Origin: an uncultured Dysgonomonas sp.
GTDB taxonomy: Bacteria; Bacteroidota; Bacteroidia; Bacteroidales; Dysgonomonadaceae
DNA: 64,000 nt
NCBI GenBank assembly: GCA_937995835.1
Contig: CALKIV010000105.1
Coordinates: 1-64,000, forward strand
Reading direction: 5' to 3'
Position numbers and translations under genes: made by a program
The notes under the pieces: generated by a model
Databases searched by the model: none
Told to the model about the DNA's origin: nothing
The model's input: the letters and a program-made list of their open reading frames with translations, nothing else
Shown: positions 23,061 through 32,304 of the stretch, in pieces
Layout: each line of letters begins with the position of its first letter
Position numbering within the stretch: position 1 is the stretch's first letter

Positions 23061-23251
23061 TAGAGTGCTGTAATTTAATTTTTTGTTGAGAGCAAATAGC
23101 CTGTGATAGGTCTGAGGTGCGATTTTAACAAACTAATACTAGTCTTATACTTTTCTTTTAAACTATATTGTTTGTCTTTTGTTTATATAAAAAGCTATAT
23201 TTTTGAAAATTGTCATAATTAATCGACTTATTTTCTACAAAAATGTTTTAT

Positions 23252-24085
23252 ATGAAGGAAATTGACATAAGAATTTTACTAATATTTTTATTAAGTTTTA
23301 TAACATCCATAACTTACGCACAAGCATCCAACAAAGCTCATTTGGGAGATTTGCAAGCTCTTCAAGCGATAAAGAATGCCAACACTGGTAACACGATTAC
23401 CTGGACAATAGATTTGGACAATAGAACGTATACTGACCCTGATGGGCGCCTGAAATTTGGAGGAGATTGTGCTAATCAGCGATTGACGAGCCTCGACTGT
23501 TCGGATAATAGGATTAACAACCTGAATGTTGCTCCTTTCGAAGAGTTGCTCACATTGAATTGTTCAGACAATCAACTCTCGAATTTGGTGGTAAGAGAAA
23601 ATAGAAAATTGAAAAATCTTGATTGTAGTCACAATTACTTTACTGATCAAAATAGTCTCGATCTGACGCTTAATCGAGATTTGGAGCATCTGGTGTGTAA
23701 TGATAATAGCTTCCATTCGCTTAACATCTCTCAAAATAGAGAACTAGTGTATATCGATTGTGCTAACAATCGCTTAGACGCTTTGGATGTGACGCAACAT
23801 CCTCGTCTTGAATTATTGAACTGTAGTTTCAATAATCTTTCATCGTTAAACATCTTGCAAAGTAGTTTATTACATACGCTATATTGTAATGACAATAAGC
23901 TGGCACAGTTAAATGTTACGCACAATCCAGAGTTGAAAAACTTGAATGCGAGTAACAATCAAGCTTTGAATCAAAACACCGGTAGTGCAGAAATTTGTCA
24001 ACGCACATGGGATACTTGGGATGTTAATGCCAATATTATTCCGGCAAGAGATCACAGAATGTATAGAACAGTAAATTGCAACTAA
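23252..24085 (+). CDS. Secreted leucine-rich repeat protein
   Basis: 277 aa from the Met at 23252; an ATG three codons upstream is equally possible. Signal peptide ending Ile-Thr-Tyr-Ala-Gln. From about residue 75 there are about eight repeats of 20-22 residues with the pattern Leu-x-x-Leu-x-Cys/Asn-x-x-Asn-x-Leu-x-x-Leu-Asn/Asp-Val, the type common in Bacteroidota surface proteins. Many repeat positions have Cys (Leu-Asp-Cys-Ser, Leu-Asn-Cys-Ser). Usual role of such solenoids: protein or ligand binding outside the cell. No C-terminal sorting domain seen. Confidence 0.82.
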   Translation: MKEIDIRILLIFLLSFITSITYAQASNKAHLGDLQALQAIKNANTGNTITWTIDLDNRTYTDPDGRLKFGGDCANQRLTSLDCSDNRINNLNVAPFEELLTLNCSDNQLSNLVVRENRKLKNLDCSHNYFTDQNSLDLTLNRDLEHLVCNDNSFHSLNISQNRELVYIDCANNRLDALDVTQHPRLELLNCSFNNLSSLNILQSSLLHTLYCNDNKLAQLNVTHNPELKNLNASNNQALNQNTGSAEICQRTWDTWDVNANIIPARDHRMYRTVNCN

Positions 24086-24111
24086 GCAGTATTTCTATTA
24101 TAATTGAACAA

Positions 24112-24147
24112 AAAACGCAAGGAACATTAATTTGTTTCTTGCGTTTT
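24112..24147. terminator. Bidirectional terminator between convergent genes
   Basis: Arms 24112-24125 and 24134-24147 (one mismatch), with A-run on the left and T-run on the right, so it can end transcripts from both sides. Confidence 0.8.
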
Positions 24148-24172
24148 TATTATATCGTTCTCTCTCTCTTAA

Positions 24173-25798
24173 TTAAAGTGGAGTGTTGATGCCATGATGC
24201 TGTGCTTGGTAGAGTGCCCATGCCATGGTGTTGCTCCAGATGGTGGAGTTGTATACATCATACTTTTGCGAACCTCTGCCATAATTGGGTTTGGGAGTTG
24301 GAAGCATTGTTGTTGGATTCCAGTTGAATGGGCAGATGGTGGCACTGGTTTGCGAATTTCCACCTGTGGCACTATAGATAGAGGAAGGAAAACCTCCATC
24401 GCCAAAATAAACTAAGTTCAAGGATTTGTGTCGAAAGCCAACAGGTTTATCGCTGGTCTCTGCATCGTTATCGTTCGTGATATCGTCTCCCCAGCTGTAT
24501 ACCGTTACTTTATCTTGGGGCACAGAAACTGACATTGCCCATGAGGCATCTTCGCCCCACAGTTTGCCTCTCACATCGCCGAAAGGCCCAGTTGTGATTT
24601 CGTCTTGGATGTTGTCAGCCATTGCGAAAATTGCTCCGGGGCTACTTGGCACTCTTTTTTGTTCAATGCTTGAGTCTTGAAAAAGATCTCGAAAAAAGGC
24701 CTGTGCGCTACCATTCAGATAGGGGTTAGCTTCCCAAAACATCACTACCACACCTTTTGCTTCTAGGTAATCTACTAGAGTTTGTCTGAGCTTGATGAGG
24801 TGGGTGTTGTCCGTATCCATATATAAGTCCTGCCCAATGTAGCAAATATCTACCTTTTCGTTTTTCAGATAGTTTACAATAATATCCACCTGCGCCTGAG
24901 TAGGTCGACCGTTAATGGCTGGATAGATGATTTCTATGTCTTCAACTTTCACTACGCTGTTTTGCAGTGTGCCAAAGTTGTTTTGCGATTTTAGTACTTC
25001 ATATGAGCCTACTTTAGTTTTGCCGGGCACCCAACCATAAGTGTCGGCATTTCCTAGTACTAACATCCTTTTTCTAGGAAGTACCATTTGCACTCTAGCG
25101 CTGCATTGCAGATTAGGTTCTATGCTGTTGATCATGATGCCAAAGTTTTTGCTGTCCACTCCTTGTGGAGTTCCGCTTCCTTCTAAAATGACCGTTTGAG
25201 TTCCCTCTTTCAATTTGCCTTTTGCTTCAAATGAAATGCCGTCTATTGTGTTTGTATTCAGATGATAAAGTGATCCTTTGGCCTCCAGTGGGGCTGTGAT
25301 GTCCATTGATATGTAATGTTTGGTTTTGTCGAGAGCTACATTTTGCTTGTAGACTCCGTGTACCCTCAAAGTGCCACAGTCGGTCGTGTACTTTGTTTCG
25401 TTGATCAAGCACATCCACTCTTTTCCGTTCCAGACATTGACCCCTTTGCAGAGAAGTTCGCCTATATTTTCTTCTGTATTGTAAACTATCAAGCCGATGT
25501 GTTGTAGATCAAATTCTTCTTTTTGATTCTCGTATTGAGGATTGTTTTCTAACATTGGGTACAATGCTGTCTTTTTGGTCAATAGCACACAAGGTAACTT
25601 CAGCCCCTTATCGGCATTGGGTCCTCCCTCTGTTGTTTGTTCAGTATTCTTGAGCTGTAATAAACTTCCGGGATTAGGCTCTGCTCCCATCCCAATGGTT
25701 ACTTGTCCCCATAGAGATACTTGAAATGCAATTGTTAGCAGTAAGGTGATAACCTTTTTTGAAGGTGATAAATAGGTAGAATTAATAAAGTCTGTCAT
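24173..25798 (-). CDS. Large secreted protein of unknown function
   Basis: 541 aa from the Met at 25798; the longer frame to 25870 adds 24 residues before the natural signal peptide. That signal ends Ser-Leu-Trp-Gly-Gln, and the mature start is Val-Thr-Ile-Gly-Met-Gly-Ala-Glu-Pro-Asn-Pro-Gly-Ser-Leu-Leu-Gln-Leu, the opening typical of Bacteroidota secreted cell-surface proteins. A middle domain (about 130-250) looks beta-rich. The C-terminal half (about 260-540) is alpha/beta with Leu-Val-Leu-Gly-Asn-Ala-Asp-Thr-Tyr-Gly and Val-Val-Met-Phe-Trp-Glu-Ala-Asn-Pro-Tyr, suggesting a Rossmann-like or flavodoxin-like hydrolase fold. No catalytic assignment is possible. Confidence 0.68.
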   Translation of the reverse strand: MTDFINSTYLSPSKKVITLLLTIAFQVSLWGQVTIGMGAEPNPGSLLQLKNTEQTTEGGPNADKGLKLPCVLLTKKTALYPMLENNPQYENQKEEFDLQHIGLIVYNTEENIGELLCKGVNVWNGKEWMCLINETKYTTDCGTLRVHGVYKQNVALDKTKHYISMDITAPLEAKGSLYHLNTNTIDGISFEAKGKLKEGTQTVILEGSGTPQGVDSKNFGIMINSIEPNLQCSARVQMVLPRKRMLVLGNADTYGWVPGKTKVGSYEVLKSQNNFGTLQNSVVKVEDIEIIYPAINGRPTQAQVDIIVNYLKNEKVDICYIGQDLYMDTDNTHLIKLRQTLVDYLEAKGVVVMFWEANPYLNGSAQAFFRDLFQDSSIEQKRVPSSPGAIFAMADNIQDEITTGPFGDVRGKLWGEDASWAMSVSVPQDKVTVYSWGDDITNDNDAETSDKPVGFRHKSLNLVYFGDGGFPSSIYSATGGNSQTSATICPFNWNPTTMLPTPKPNYGRGSQKYDVYNSTIWSNTMAWALYQAQHHGINTPL

Positions 25799-26059
25799 TA
25801 ATTTTAAATTAAAATGAGGTATACTATGTTTTATTCCAAACACATTAACTGCTACAAAAATATATATCAAACAATTTAGGTAAATAAATTGTTTAAATAT
25901 TTTGACTCTTTTTTAGATTTTAATCTCTCTTGTGCGAAAATTTTAACATTTTGAGTTTATAGGCTTTTATAAAAAACTATTCGTGAGCACAAATTTGATA
26001 TTTGTAGATATATTTTCTATATCTTAGTATTTATATAACAAAAAGAACAGTAAAAGCAG

Positions 26060-26476
26060 ATGGCGACTATACATTTTGTCCGAAATACACCACTATATCT
26101 TTCTACCATTTTGGTGAAGATAAATGGAGAAACTCATAAGCTGCGTGGAAGCAATCCATTGGAGTTAGAATTGCCGGCAGGAAGTTACGAACTTTTGGTC
26201 TGCAACGACTATGAACTCTTTGAAGGGAAGGCTGAGGTGAACTTGACAGATGAAACTCCCACAGAGCTGGAGGTTAGATTGACAAATGGCAAGATGTATC
26301 AGTTCTTTATACTTTTGCTTTTGCTCATTGTTTTTGTATGCTTGTTCTTTCTCAAATTGCCCACTTTGCTTTGGGGCTTCATTATCTTTATCTCTTTAGC
26401 CATCTATTGGGGGATAGAATACCTGACGAGAAAAAACTATTTCGATATACGAGTTAATTCTAAAAACAATTCATAA
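26060..26476 (+). CDS. Small membrane protein with N-terminal beta domain
   Basis: 138 aa. Residues 1-75 are soluble and beta-like with Leu-Pro-Ala-Gly-Ser-Tyr-Glu-Leu, like the short PEGA or carboxypeptidase-regulatory-like modules. Two hydrophobic helices follow (about 79-98 and 100-120), ending in a basic tail with Arg-Lys. There is no signal peptide, so the soluble part is probably cytoplasmic. 32 bp ahead of metY, but a functional link is not evident. Confidence 0.65.
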   Translation: MATIHFVRNTPLYLSTILVKINGETHKLRGSNPLELELPAGSYELLVCNDYELFEGKAEVNLTDETPTELEVRLTNGKMYQFFILLLLLIVFVCLFFLKLPTLLWGFIIFISLAIYWGIEYLTRKNYFDIRVNSKNNS

Positions 26477-26508
26477 AAATAAAACAAACCAATTATTATA
26501 AGACTGCT

Positions 26509-27792
26509 ATGGATAAGAAGCATAATCTAGAGACTATTTGTGTGCAAGCTGGTTGGCAACCCAAAAAAGGAGAGCCACGTGTGTTGCCTATCTATCAGAG
26601 TACGACTTTTAAATACGAAACCAGCGAACAGATGGCACGTCTGTTTGATTTGGAAGAATCAGGATATTTCTATTCTCGTCTCCAAAACCCTACTAACGAT
26701 GCAGTGGCAGCAAAGATTGCAGCACTAGAGGGTGGTGTAGGAGCCATGTTGACCTCTTCGGGGCAGGCAGCAAATTTTTATGCGGTGTTTAATATATGCG
26801 AAGCTGGCGATCATGTGGTATCCACTTCGGCAATCTATGGGGGAACATTCAATCTCTTTGCTGTGACAATGAAGAAATTTGGCATAGACTTCACTTTTGT
26901 AGATCAAGATGCACCGACAGAAGAAATTAAAAAAGCTTTTCGCCCGAATACGAAAATGATGTTTGGCGAAACTGTTGCCAATCCAGCGATGAGTGTTCTT
27001 GATATAGAAAAAATGGCTACCATCGCTCACTCGCAAGGAGTGCCTTTGGTGATCGATAATACTTTTCCCACACCTTTCAATTGCCGTCCTCTGGAATGGG
27101 GGGCTGACATCGTAACACATTCTACTTCGAAATATATGGATGGTCATGCCATCAGTCTAGGAGGAGCGATTGTGGATGGAGGAAAATTTGATTGGGATGC
27201 ACATGCCGACAAGTTTCCGGGACTGACACAGCCTGACGAATCTTATCACGGAGTGACCTATACCAAGACTTTTGGGAAGGCTGCTTATTTGACCAAAGCT
27301 ACAGTGCAACTGATGAGAGACTTGGGGGCTATGCAGTCGCCACAAAATGCCTTTTTGCTGAATGTGGGGCTCGAAACATTACACTTGAGAATGCCTCGCC
27401 ATTGCGAGAATGCTTTGGCAGTAGCCGAGTATTTGGCAAAGAATGATAAAATAGCTTGGGTAAACTTTCCCGGTTTGAAAGGAAATAAATATTACGATTT
27501 GGCTCAAAAATATATGCCTGATGGCACGTGTGGAGTGTTGACTTTTGGGCTCAAAGGAGGACGAGACGTTTCGGTTAAGTTTATGGATAGTCTGAAGTTT
27601 GTTGCCATCGTGACCCATGTGGCCGATGCTCGCACATGTGTGCTCCATCCTGCAAGTCATACACATAGACAGATGAGCGACGAGCAGTTGAAAGCAGCAG
27701 GTGTAGCTCCCGATTTGATTCGCTTATCGGTGGGTATCGAAAGTGTGGAAGATATTATTGCTGATATTGAACAAGCGCTGAAAACAGTGTGA
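26509..27792 (+). CDS. metY: O-acetylhomoserine sulfhydrylase (aminocarboxypropyltransferase)
   Basis: 427 aa, full length for the Cys/Met metabolism PLP family. Seen: Pro-Ile-Tyr-Gln-Ser-Thr-Thr-Phe, Ser-Arg-Leu-Gln-Asn-Pro-Thr, Ser-Ser-Gly-Gln-Ala-Ala, and the cofactor lysine Lys208 in His-Ser-Thr-Ser-Lys-Tyr-Met-Asp-Gly-His. The Tyr-x-Arg (Phe-Tyr-Ser-Arg) contacts the phosphate. Long insertions between Gly-Gly-Ala-Ile-Val and the C-terminal domain fit MetY rather than MetB/MetC. Reaction: O-acetylhomoserine plus sulfide (or methanethiol) to homocysteine (or methionine), in the cytosol. Own terminator; no recognised riboswitch upstream. Confidence 0.93.
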   Translation: MDKKHNLETICVQAGWQPKKGEPRVLPIYQSTTFKYETSEQMARLFDLEESGYFYSRLQNPTNDAVAAKIAALEGGVGAMLTSSGQAANFYAVFNICEAGDHVVSTSAIYGGTFNLFAVTMKKFGIDFTFVDQDAPTEEIKKAFRPNTKMMFGETVANPAMSVLDIEKMATIAHSQGVPLVIDNTFPTPFNCRPLEWGADIVTHSTSKYMDGHAISLGGAIVDGGKFDWDAHADKFPGLTQPDESYHGVTYTKTFGKAAYLTKATVQLMRDLGAMQSPQNAFLLNVGLETLHLRMPRHCENALAVAEYLAKNDKIAWVNFPGLKGNKYYDLAQKYMPDGTCGVLTFGLKGGRDVSVKFMDSLKFVAIVTHVADARTCVLHPASHTHRQMSDEQLKAAGVAPDLIRLSVGIESVEDIIADIEQALKTV

Positions 27793-27819
27793 GTTTTTCA
27801 GCATTGAGATATTAGAAGC

Positions 27820-27854
27820 CCTCACTACAAGAAGACTTGTGGTGAGGACTTTTT
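27820..27854 (+). terminator. Terminator of metY
   Basis: Stem 27820-27831 with 27836-27847 (one mismatch), 4-base loop, then TTTTTTT. Confidence 0.88.
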
Positions 27855-27943
27855 TTGTTTCTATATTGTGGTTGCTAGGAACAATGATATGAATCGCTAA
27901 AAAAAGAAACACATATCAATTATTTTTTCTAATTTTATGTATT

Positions 27944-28621
27944 ATGATAGAATGGACAGAAATATTAATGCGTCTAGGCTTGGCATCCCTTTTGGGTGCT
28001 GCTGTGGGACTAGAGCGTGAGCGTATCGATCAAGTGGCTGGTATGCGTACCCATATGATGGTGTGCTTAGGAGCATCGTTGATCACGGTGGTGTCGATGT
28101 ATGGCTTCTTAGAAATGGTCACATATGCGCCTACCATGCGTTACGACCCCACACGTATTGCTGCACAGATTGTCAGTGGTATTGGTTTTCTTGGTGCCGG
28201 CACGATTCTTTTCTTGCGCGAAAAAGTAATTCGTGGTCTGACCACTGCAGCAGGTCTTTGGACAGTGGGTGGTATAGGGATTGCAGTAGGTTGTGGACAG
28301 TATTTTGCTGCCACGGTAGCTACTATTTTAGCCATCACAATTTTGTTGCTCATTCATCCATTCGAAAAATCAGTTCTTTCGCGTATCAAACCTAAATACG
28401 TAAAAGTGATAGCCGAGAGTCGTGAAGAATCGGCACAGGTGGTCAGTGTGCTTTTTAGAGATAAATCTTTGATGATTACTTCTTTTACCTTCGATAAACT
28501 GGAGGGAGATGATTATCTGATGACTCTGAAAATTGAAAAGCTAAACCATACGAATCTAGAGAAAATAGTATCCCGACTGCAAGCTACTCCCGGAGTGAAG
28601 GAAATTACTTGGGATGCGTAA
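27944..28621 (+). CDS. MgtC/SapB family membrane protein
   Basis: 225 aa. The first 140 residues hold four to five membrane helices and the family signature: Gly-Leu-Glu-Arg-Glu-Arg near residue 22, Val-Ala-Gly-Met-Arg-Thr-His, Val-Ser-Gly-Ile-Gly-Phe-Leu-Gly-Ala-Gly, and Gly-Leu-Thr-Thr-Ala-Ala-Gly-Leu-Trp. The C-terminal 80 residues are soluble and ACT-like. Members affect low-magnesium survival and membrane energetics; some regulate the ATP synthase. The exact job here is unknown. Monocistronic. Confidence 0.88.
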   Translation: MIEWTEILMRLGLASLLGAAVGLERERIDQVAGMRTHMMVCLGASLITVVSMYGFLEMVTYAPTMRYDPTRIAAQIVSGIGFLGAGTILFLREKVIRGLTTAAGLWTVGGIGIAVGCGQYFAATVATILAITILLLIHPFEKSVLSRIKPKYVKVIAESREESAQVVSVLFRDKSLMITSFTFDKLEGDDYLMTLKIEKLNHTNLEKIVSRLQATPGVKEITWDA

Positions 28622-28646
28622 TGCAGAAGGTCTTCATGCTATTTTA

Positions 28647-29510
28647 TTATAAAGAAAGCTCTTCTTCTTGATCTTCTAACTCTATTTCTTCTTCGTGTTG
28701 GTTAGATAACCGTTCTTTGACCAGAAAAAAGAGTAAAACAGTTACTATCAGCATCATGATCACATATATCATATGCAGTGTGCTTCCTGATGATTCTTTC
28801 CAAGGTAGATAATTATAAAAGTGGTTGCAAAAAATGGCAAAGGCATTGTTGATAAAATGTATCAGAATACATAGTGCCAAATTTTTAGTTCTGTAATAGA
28901 TCCAACCTATAAAGATGCCCAATGTGAATGCCGAAACAAACTGCCAAGGATTGAGGTGTACAAAAGCAAATAAAAATGCTGAAAGTACGATAGCCTTCCA
29001 GGGGGAGTGACTCTTGAGTAGCCCATCTAGTAGCATACCTCTGAATATATACTCTTCAAAAATAGGAGCAAGCACGACAATGGCCAAAATGTTTCCTATG
29101 GTCTGGGCTTGTGCTCCATAGCTCAAAAATCTCAACAGAAAGTCTGGTACTGGTATCAAGTTTGTCAAAGGCAGAATAAAGCCCTGTTGTAGCGTGATGG
29201 TCATCAATACTAAGAGTAGAGCGAGTACCCCCTCTTTGAAGTGAAGTTTGGGTAAAAGGAAGGTTTCCCGTTCCGAATTTTTCTTCAAAAGATAAACCAG
29301 TATAGCTGTTATGGATGCCATAGAGGCATAGTAGAAAAAGAAGCTAAGAGATTGTATCTGAGGAATAGGAATTAAAGCAAATGCAAACAAAACAGGAAGA
29401 GAGACTACCGAAGCCATGATGAAGATCAGCGCTATTAATATCGCCTCCAATAAAGTGGAAGGGTAAGGCTTGCTCTTCAAAGAAATATTTGGTTGTTGTT
29501 CTGCGTTCAT
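28647..29510 (-). CDS. CPBP-family intramembrane metalloprotease (CAAX protease-like)
   Basis: 287 aa with about eight membrane helices. The three family motifs are intact: Glu-Glu-Tyr-Ile-Phe-Arg (about 152-157), Phe-Val-His-Leu (about 183) and His-Phe-Ile-Asn-Asn (about 220). The Glu pair and the two His ligate the metal. Members cleave membrane-bound or prenylated substrates, or serve in bacteriocin immunity. The C-terminus after the last helix is unusually acidic (mostly Glu). Substrate unknown. It converges on the mgtC-like gene with 25 bp between. Confidence 0.86.
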   Translation of the reverse strand: MNAEQQPNISLKSKPYPSTLLEAILIALIFIMASVVSLPVLFAFALIPIPQIQSLSFFFYYASMASITAILVYLLKKNSERETFLLPKLHFKEGVLALLLVLMTITLQQGFILPLTNLIPVPDFLLRFLSYGAQAQTIGNILAIVVLAPIFEEYIFRGMLLDGLLKSHSPWKAIVLSAFLFAFVHLNPWQFVSAFTLGIFIGWIYYRTKNLALCILIHFINNAFAIFCNHFYNYLPWKESSGSTLHMIYVIMMLIVTVLLFFLVKERLSNQHEEEIELEDQEEELSL

Positions 29511-29704
29511 ATGTGTCTGGTATTTATAAAAGTCTGGTTATAAGAATATAAAAGCTTATTTGTTAAATATAGTAAATTTTTTCTAATACGCATTGTTAAT
29601 CCTATTTATTATTGCAAATAATGCTATTGAATATGGATGCTAGGGAGAGGAAAAACATTAAAATATTGTATCTTTATTAGTTCTGTAAAAACCAAAAAAG
29701 AACA

Positions 29705-30445
29705 ATGGAAACCCTCATATTATATATCCTTTTAATCACCTTTTTAGCATCCCTTTTTCGCTCCACCTTTGGTTTTGGCGAGTCGATGATTGCTGTACCT
29801 CTTTATTGCCTTTTTCTCCCTATGGTAGAAGCTGTGCCCATTGCCATTTTGATGTCTATCACAATAGCTGCAATGGTTATTGTGCAAGATCGCAAGGAGG
29901 TACATTTTAGCAATGCCAAATGGTTGGTCTTTTTTGCAATCTTGGGCTTTCCCATCGGATTGTTGATTTTACTTTATGGCAATGAGCTATATATTAAGCT
30001 GGGACTAGGTCTAATGGTGGTTATTTATTCTCTTTACTCCCTTTTCGCAAAGCCTGTTTTCAGTAGTCAGAAGCCAAGTTGGCTATGGGTTGTTTCTTGT
30101 GGATTTTTATCTGGTGTATTTGGTGGAGCTTATGGCTTCAATGGACCACCTCTCGTGCTCTTTGGCAATCGTATGGGATGGGAGGGCAAACTTTTTAGGG
30201 CCACCATGCAAGCCTACTTTTTGCCTGTAGGAATCATTAGCATTCTAGGTTATTGGGTTAAAGATTTGATCAATCAACAGGTGCTGACGTATTTTCTTTT
30301 TATGCTTCCTGCCATTCTTCCGGGAGTTTATCTTGGCAGATATTTAAATAGCAAAATTACAGGCCAATCCTTCTACACCTATGCCTATTGTGCTTTGATA
30401 GTTATTGGTCTAATCTTTATTATGAATACCCTTGGGACAAGTTGA
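29705..30445 (+). CDS. TauE/SafE-family permease (sulfite/organosulfonate exporter-like)
   Basis: 246 aa and about eight membrane helices. The internal duplication of the family is visible: Phe-Gly-Phe-Gly-Glu-Ser near the start and Gly-Ala-Tyr-Gly-Phe-Asn-Gly-Pro-Pro-Leu-Val in the second half. Characterised relatives move sulfite, sulfoacetate or related anions across the inner membrane. The neighbour on the other side is a sulfatase, but they are convergent and not co-transcribed, so a shared pathway is only a possibility. A TATCTTTA at 29669-29676 may be its -7 box. Confidence 0.8.
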   Translation: METLILYILLITFLASLFRSTFGFGESMIAVPLYCLFLPMVEAVPIAILMSITIAAMVIVQDRKEVHFSNAKWLVFFAILGFPIGLLILLYGNELYIKLGLGLMVVIYSLYSLFAKPVFSSQKPSWLWVVSCGFLSGVFGGAYGFNGPPLVLFGNRMGWEGKLFRATMQAYFLPVGIISILGYWVKDLINQQVLTYFLFMLPAILPGVYLGRYLNSKITGQSFYTYAYCALIVIGLIFIMNTLGTS

Positions 30446-30484
30446 TCATTTTGTGAGTTGTTATCATTTAAAGTGTCAGAAAGT

Positions 30485-30527
30485 CAGAGCCTCAGCATGA
30501 ATTTCATTGTACTGAGCTAAGGCTCTG
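30485..30527. terminator. Hairpin between convergent genes
   Basis: CAGAGCCT 30485-30492 pairs with AGGCTCTG 30520-30527, with an inner CAG/CTG. Probably ends the permease and sulfatase transcripts. Confidence 0.6.
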
Positions 30528-30565
30528 TCCATCTTTTCAACAATGATTTTATACACTCAAAAACT

Positions 30566-32089
30566 TTATTTTTCTATTGGCGGTGGCAATTCTGTTTTGC
30601 CCTCCACTGCTTCCATAACTAATTGATGCATATGTGATACAACATCTTTATACTCAGGATTGTTTACTAGATTCCTTAGCTCATGTGGATCGTTGATCGG
30701 GTCTGTAAGGTAAGCACCTTCACCTTGCCCGAAAAACTCGGCATATCGCCATCGCTCGGTGCGTACAACTATGCCTGTTACTCCTTTATCATTTTCATTC
30801 CATACGGTGTAGGCTGGGCGATTCCACTCTGAGCTTGGATTGTCTAATAATGGTCGTAGACTAGCTCCATCTAAACCTTCGGGCATCTCTAAACCACATA
30901 AATCTACTAGGGTGGGGTAAAGATCAACCAGTTCTACGATGCGTGACGAGCGACTGCCGTTGCCTTTGGCACGTGGATCATGAATCAGCAGAGGAATATG
31001 TGTGCCTTGTTCCCAAAGTGATCCGGCTTTAGACCATTTTCCTTTTTCGCCGAGTTGATAACCATGGTCGCTCCAGAAAACGATAATGGTATTTTCTCTC
31101 AATCCTTGTTTATCCAGTTCTTCTAACACTCTGCCGATATTCCAATCTACGTAACTGATGCAGGCCTGATAGGCACGAATCATCTCGCGAGCTTCCTCTA
31201 GCGATGCAGGGCGATTGATGAAAAGATCGGCATTTCTGGGACGTATCGACCCCTCTGGAAATCCATGAGGAACCATCGGCAACGAGGCGAAGTCGGGAGG
31301 TAGTGGCATATCTTCTACCTTATATAGGTCGAAAAACTGTTTTGGGGCAATGAATGGTGTGTGTGGTTTAGAAAAGCCACAAGCAAGAAAGAACGGTTGT
31401 TCGCTGTCTTTATACTCTTTGATGAGCGCTATTGCACGATCAGCGACACGTGTGTCGCCATAATTTTCAGCCTCTTTGCCTTCCAAGGCTACCCAACGAT
31501 CCGATGGGCGACGTGTGGTTTTGTCTGACTGTAAGTCGAACATCCCATAGTTCTTTTTTTGGAACTCATCGTTTGTTATGTAGGTCGGCTTCTCTGTGGT
31601 AATGGGGTTGGTGTGTAGGCGTGCTTCGCCTCCTACCATCCACGAGTCGGTATCGTCAATTCCTCCATGAAACACTTTGCCCGATCGTAGGGTGGTGTAT
31701 CCATTCTGTTTGAAATACATTGGGATGCTTGCCCATTCGGGATGCGAGGCTCCAAACCATTCACGATTGCTGTATAGACCACTGGTGGTGGGTCTTCTGC
31801 CTGTCAATAAAGATGATCTGGAAGGTCCACTCAAAGGATATTGGCAGTAGGCATGTTCGAACTGTACGCCCTGTGCAGCTAATTTATCTAAATTGGGAGT
31901 CTGTGCTACTTCTCGTCCATAGCTATTGAGGTCTGTTCGCATATCGTCAGAAATGAGAAACAAAACGTTCATGGCTTGTTTCTTGTCGCCAGATTTATCC
32001 TCCTTAACGCTTGCCTGTGCCATAGCAATGGACAGCGATCCACAGATTAGTCCGGCTGTGGCGAGCTTAGCCCTTTGGTTATTCATCAT
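30566..32089 (-). CDS. Serine-type sulfatase (iduronate-2-sulfatase-like)
   Basis: 507 aa with an N-terminal signal peptide (Ala-Met-Ala-Gln). Metal site Ile-Ser-Asp-Asp-Met-Arg. The formylglycine motif reads Leu-Ser-Gly-Pro-Ser-Arg-Ser-Ser-Leu-Leu-Thr-Gly (near residue 87), with Ser rather than Cys at the converted position. It therefore needs an anaerobic sulfatase-maturing enzyme, which is not in this window. Further family motifs: Gly-Lys-Val-Phe-His, Ser-Lys-Pro-His-Thr-Pro-Phe and Trp-Ser-Asp-His-Gly-Tyr-Gln-Leu-Gly-Glu. The overall sequence resembles iduronate-2-sulfatases that act on glycosaminoglycans or related sulfated glycans. No lyases or SusCD neighbours, so substrate uncertain. 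Confidence 0.88.
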   Translation of the reverse strand: MMNNQRAKLATAGLICGSLSIAMAQASVKEDKSGDKKQAMNVLFLISDDMRTDLNSYGREVAQTPNLDKLAAQGVQFEHAYCQYPLSGPSRSSLLTGRRPTTSGLYSNREWFGASHPEWASIPMYFKQNGYTTLRSGKVFHGGIDDTDSWMVGGEARLHTNPITTEKPTYITNDEFQKKNYGMFDLQSDKTTRRPSDRWVALEGKEAENYGDTRVADRAIALIKEYKDSEQPFFLACGFSKPHTPFIAPKQFFDLYKVEDMPLPPDFASLPMVPHGFPEGSIRPRNADLFINRPASLEEAREMIRAYQACISYVDWNIGRVLEELDKQGLRENTIIVFWSDHGYQLGEKGKWSKAGSLWEQGTHIPLLIHDPRAKGNGSRSSRIVELVDLYPTLVDLCGLEMPEGLDGASLRPLLDNPSSEWNRPAYTVWNENDKGVTGIVVRTERWRYAEFFGQGEGAYLTDPINDPHELRNLVNNPEYKDVVSHMHQLVMEAVEGKTELPPPIEK

Positions 32090-32224
32090 ACTTTATTCAG
32101 ATTTAAAGATTTGGATGATAAAGATAGATCTTCTTTCAGAGGGTGTAAATGGATTTTTATTCATTTAGAAGGTAAAATTGTACCTTTAACTAGGGGAAAT
32201 GGGAGTGAGTTGTGTTTTGGTACA

Positions 32225-32252
32225 AAAAAGAGCTTGGCGAAGAACCAAGCTC
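32225..32252 (-). terminator. Terminator of the split lysO pair
   Basis: GAGCTTGG 32230-32237 pairs with CCAAGCTC 32245-32252; on the minus strand a run of T follows (A-run at 32224-32229). Confidence 0.85.
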
Positions 32253-32304
32253 AAGATGATAATATAGGTGTTTGATGTCAGCGAGCTGACCTTAAGTATC
32301 TCTT

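Noticed and set aside
23480..23960. Tandem repeats in the DNA at the LRR gene, considered as a CRISPR-like array
   Set aside because: The regularity is at protein level (about 63-bp leucine-rich units); there are no identical repeats with unique spacers.
27944..28621. MgtC leader considered for a magnesium-sensing riboswitch
   Set aside because: Only about 90 bp lie between the metY terminator and the start codon, and no matching structure is visible.
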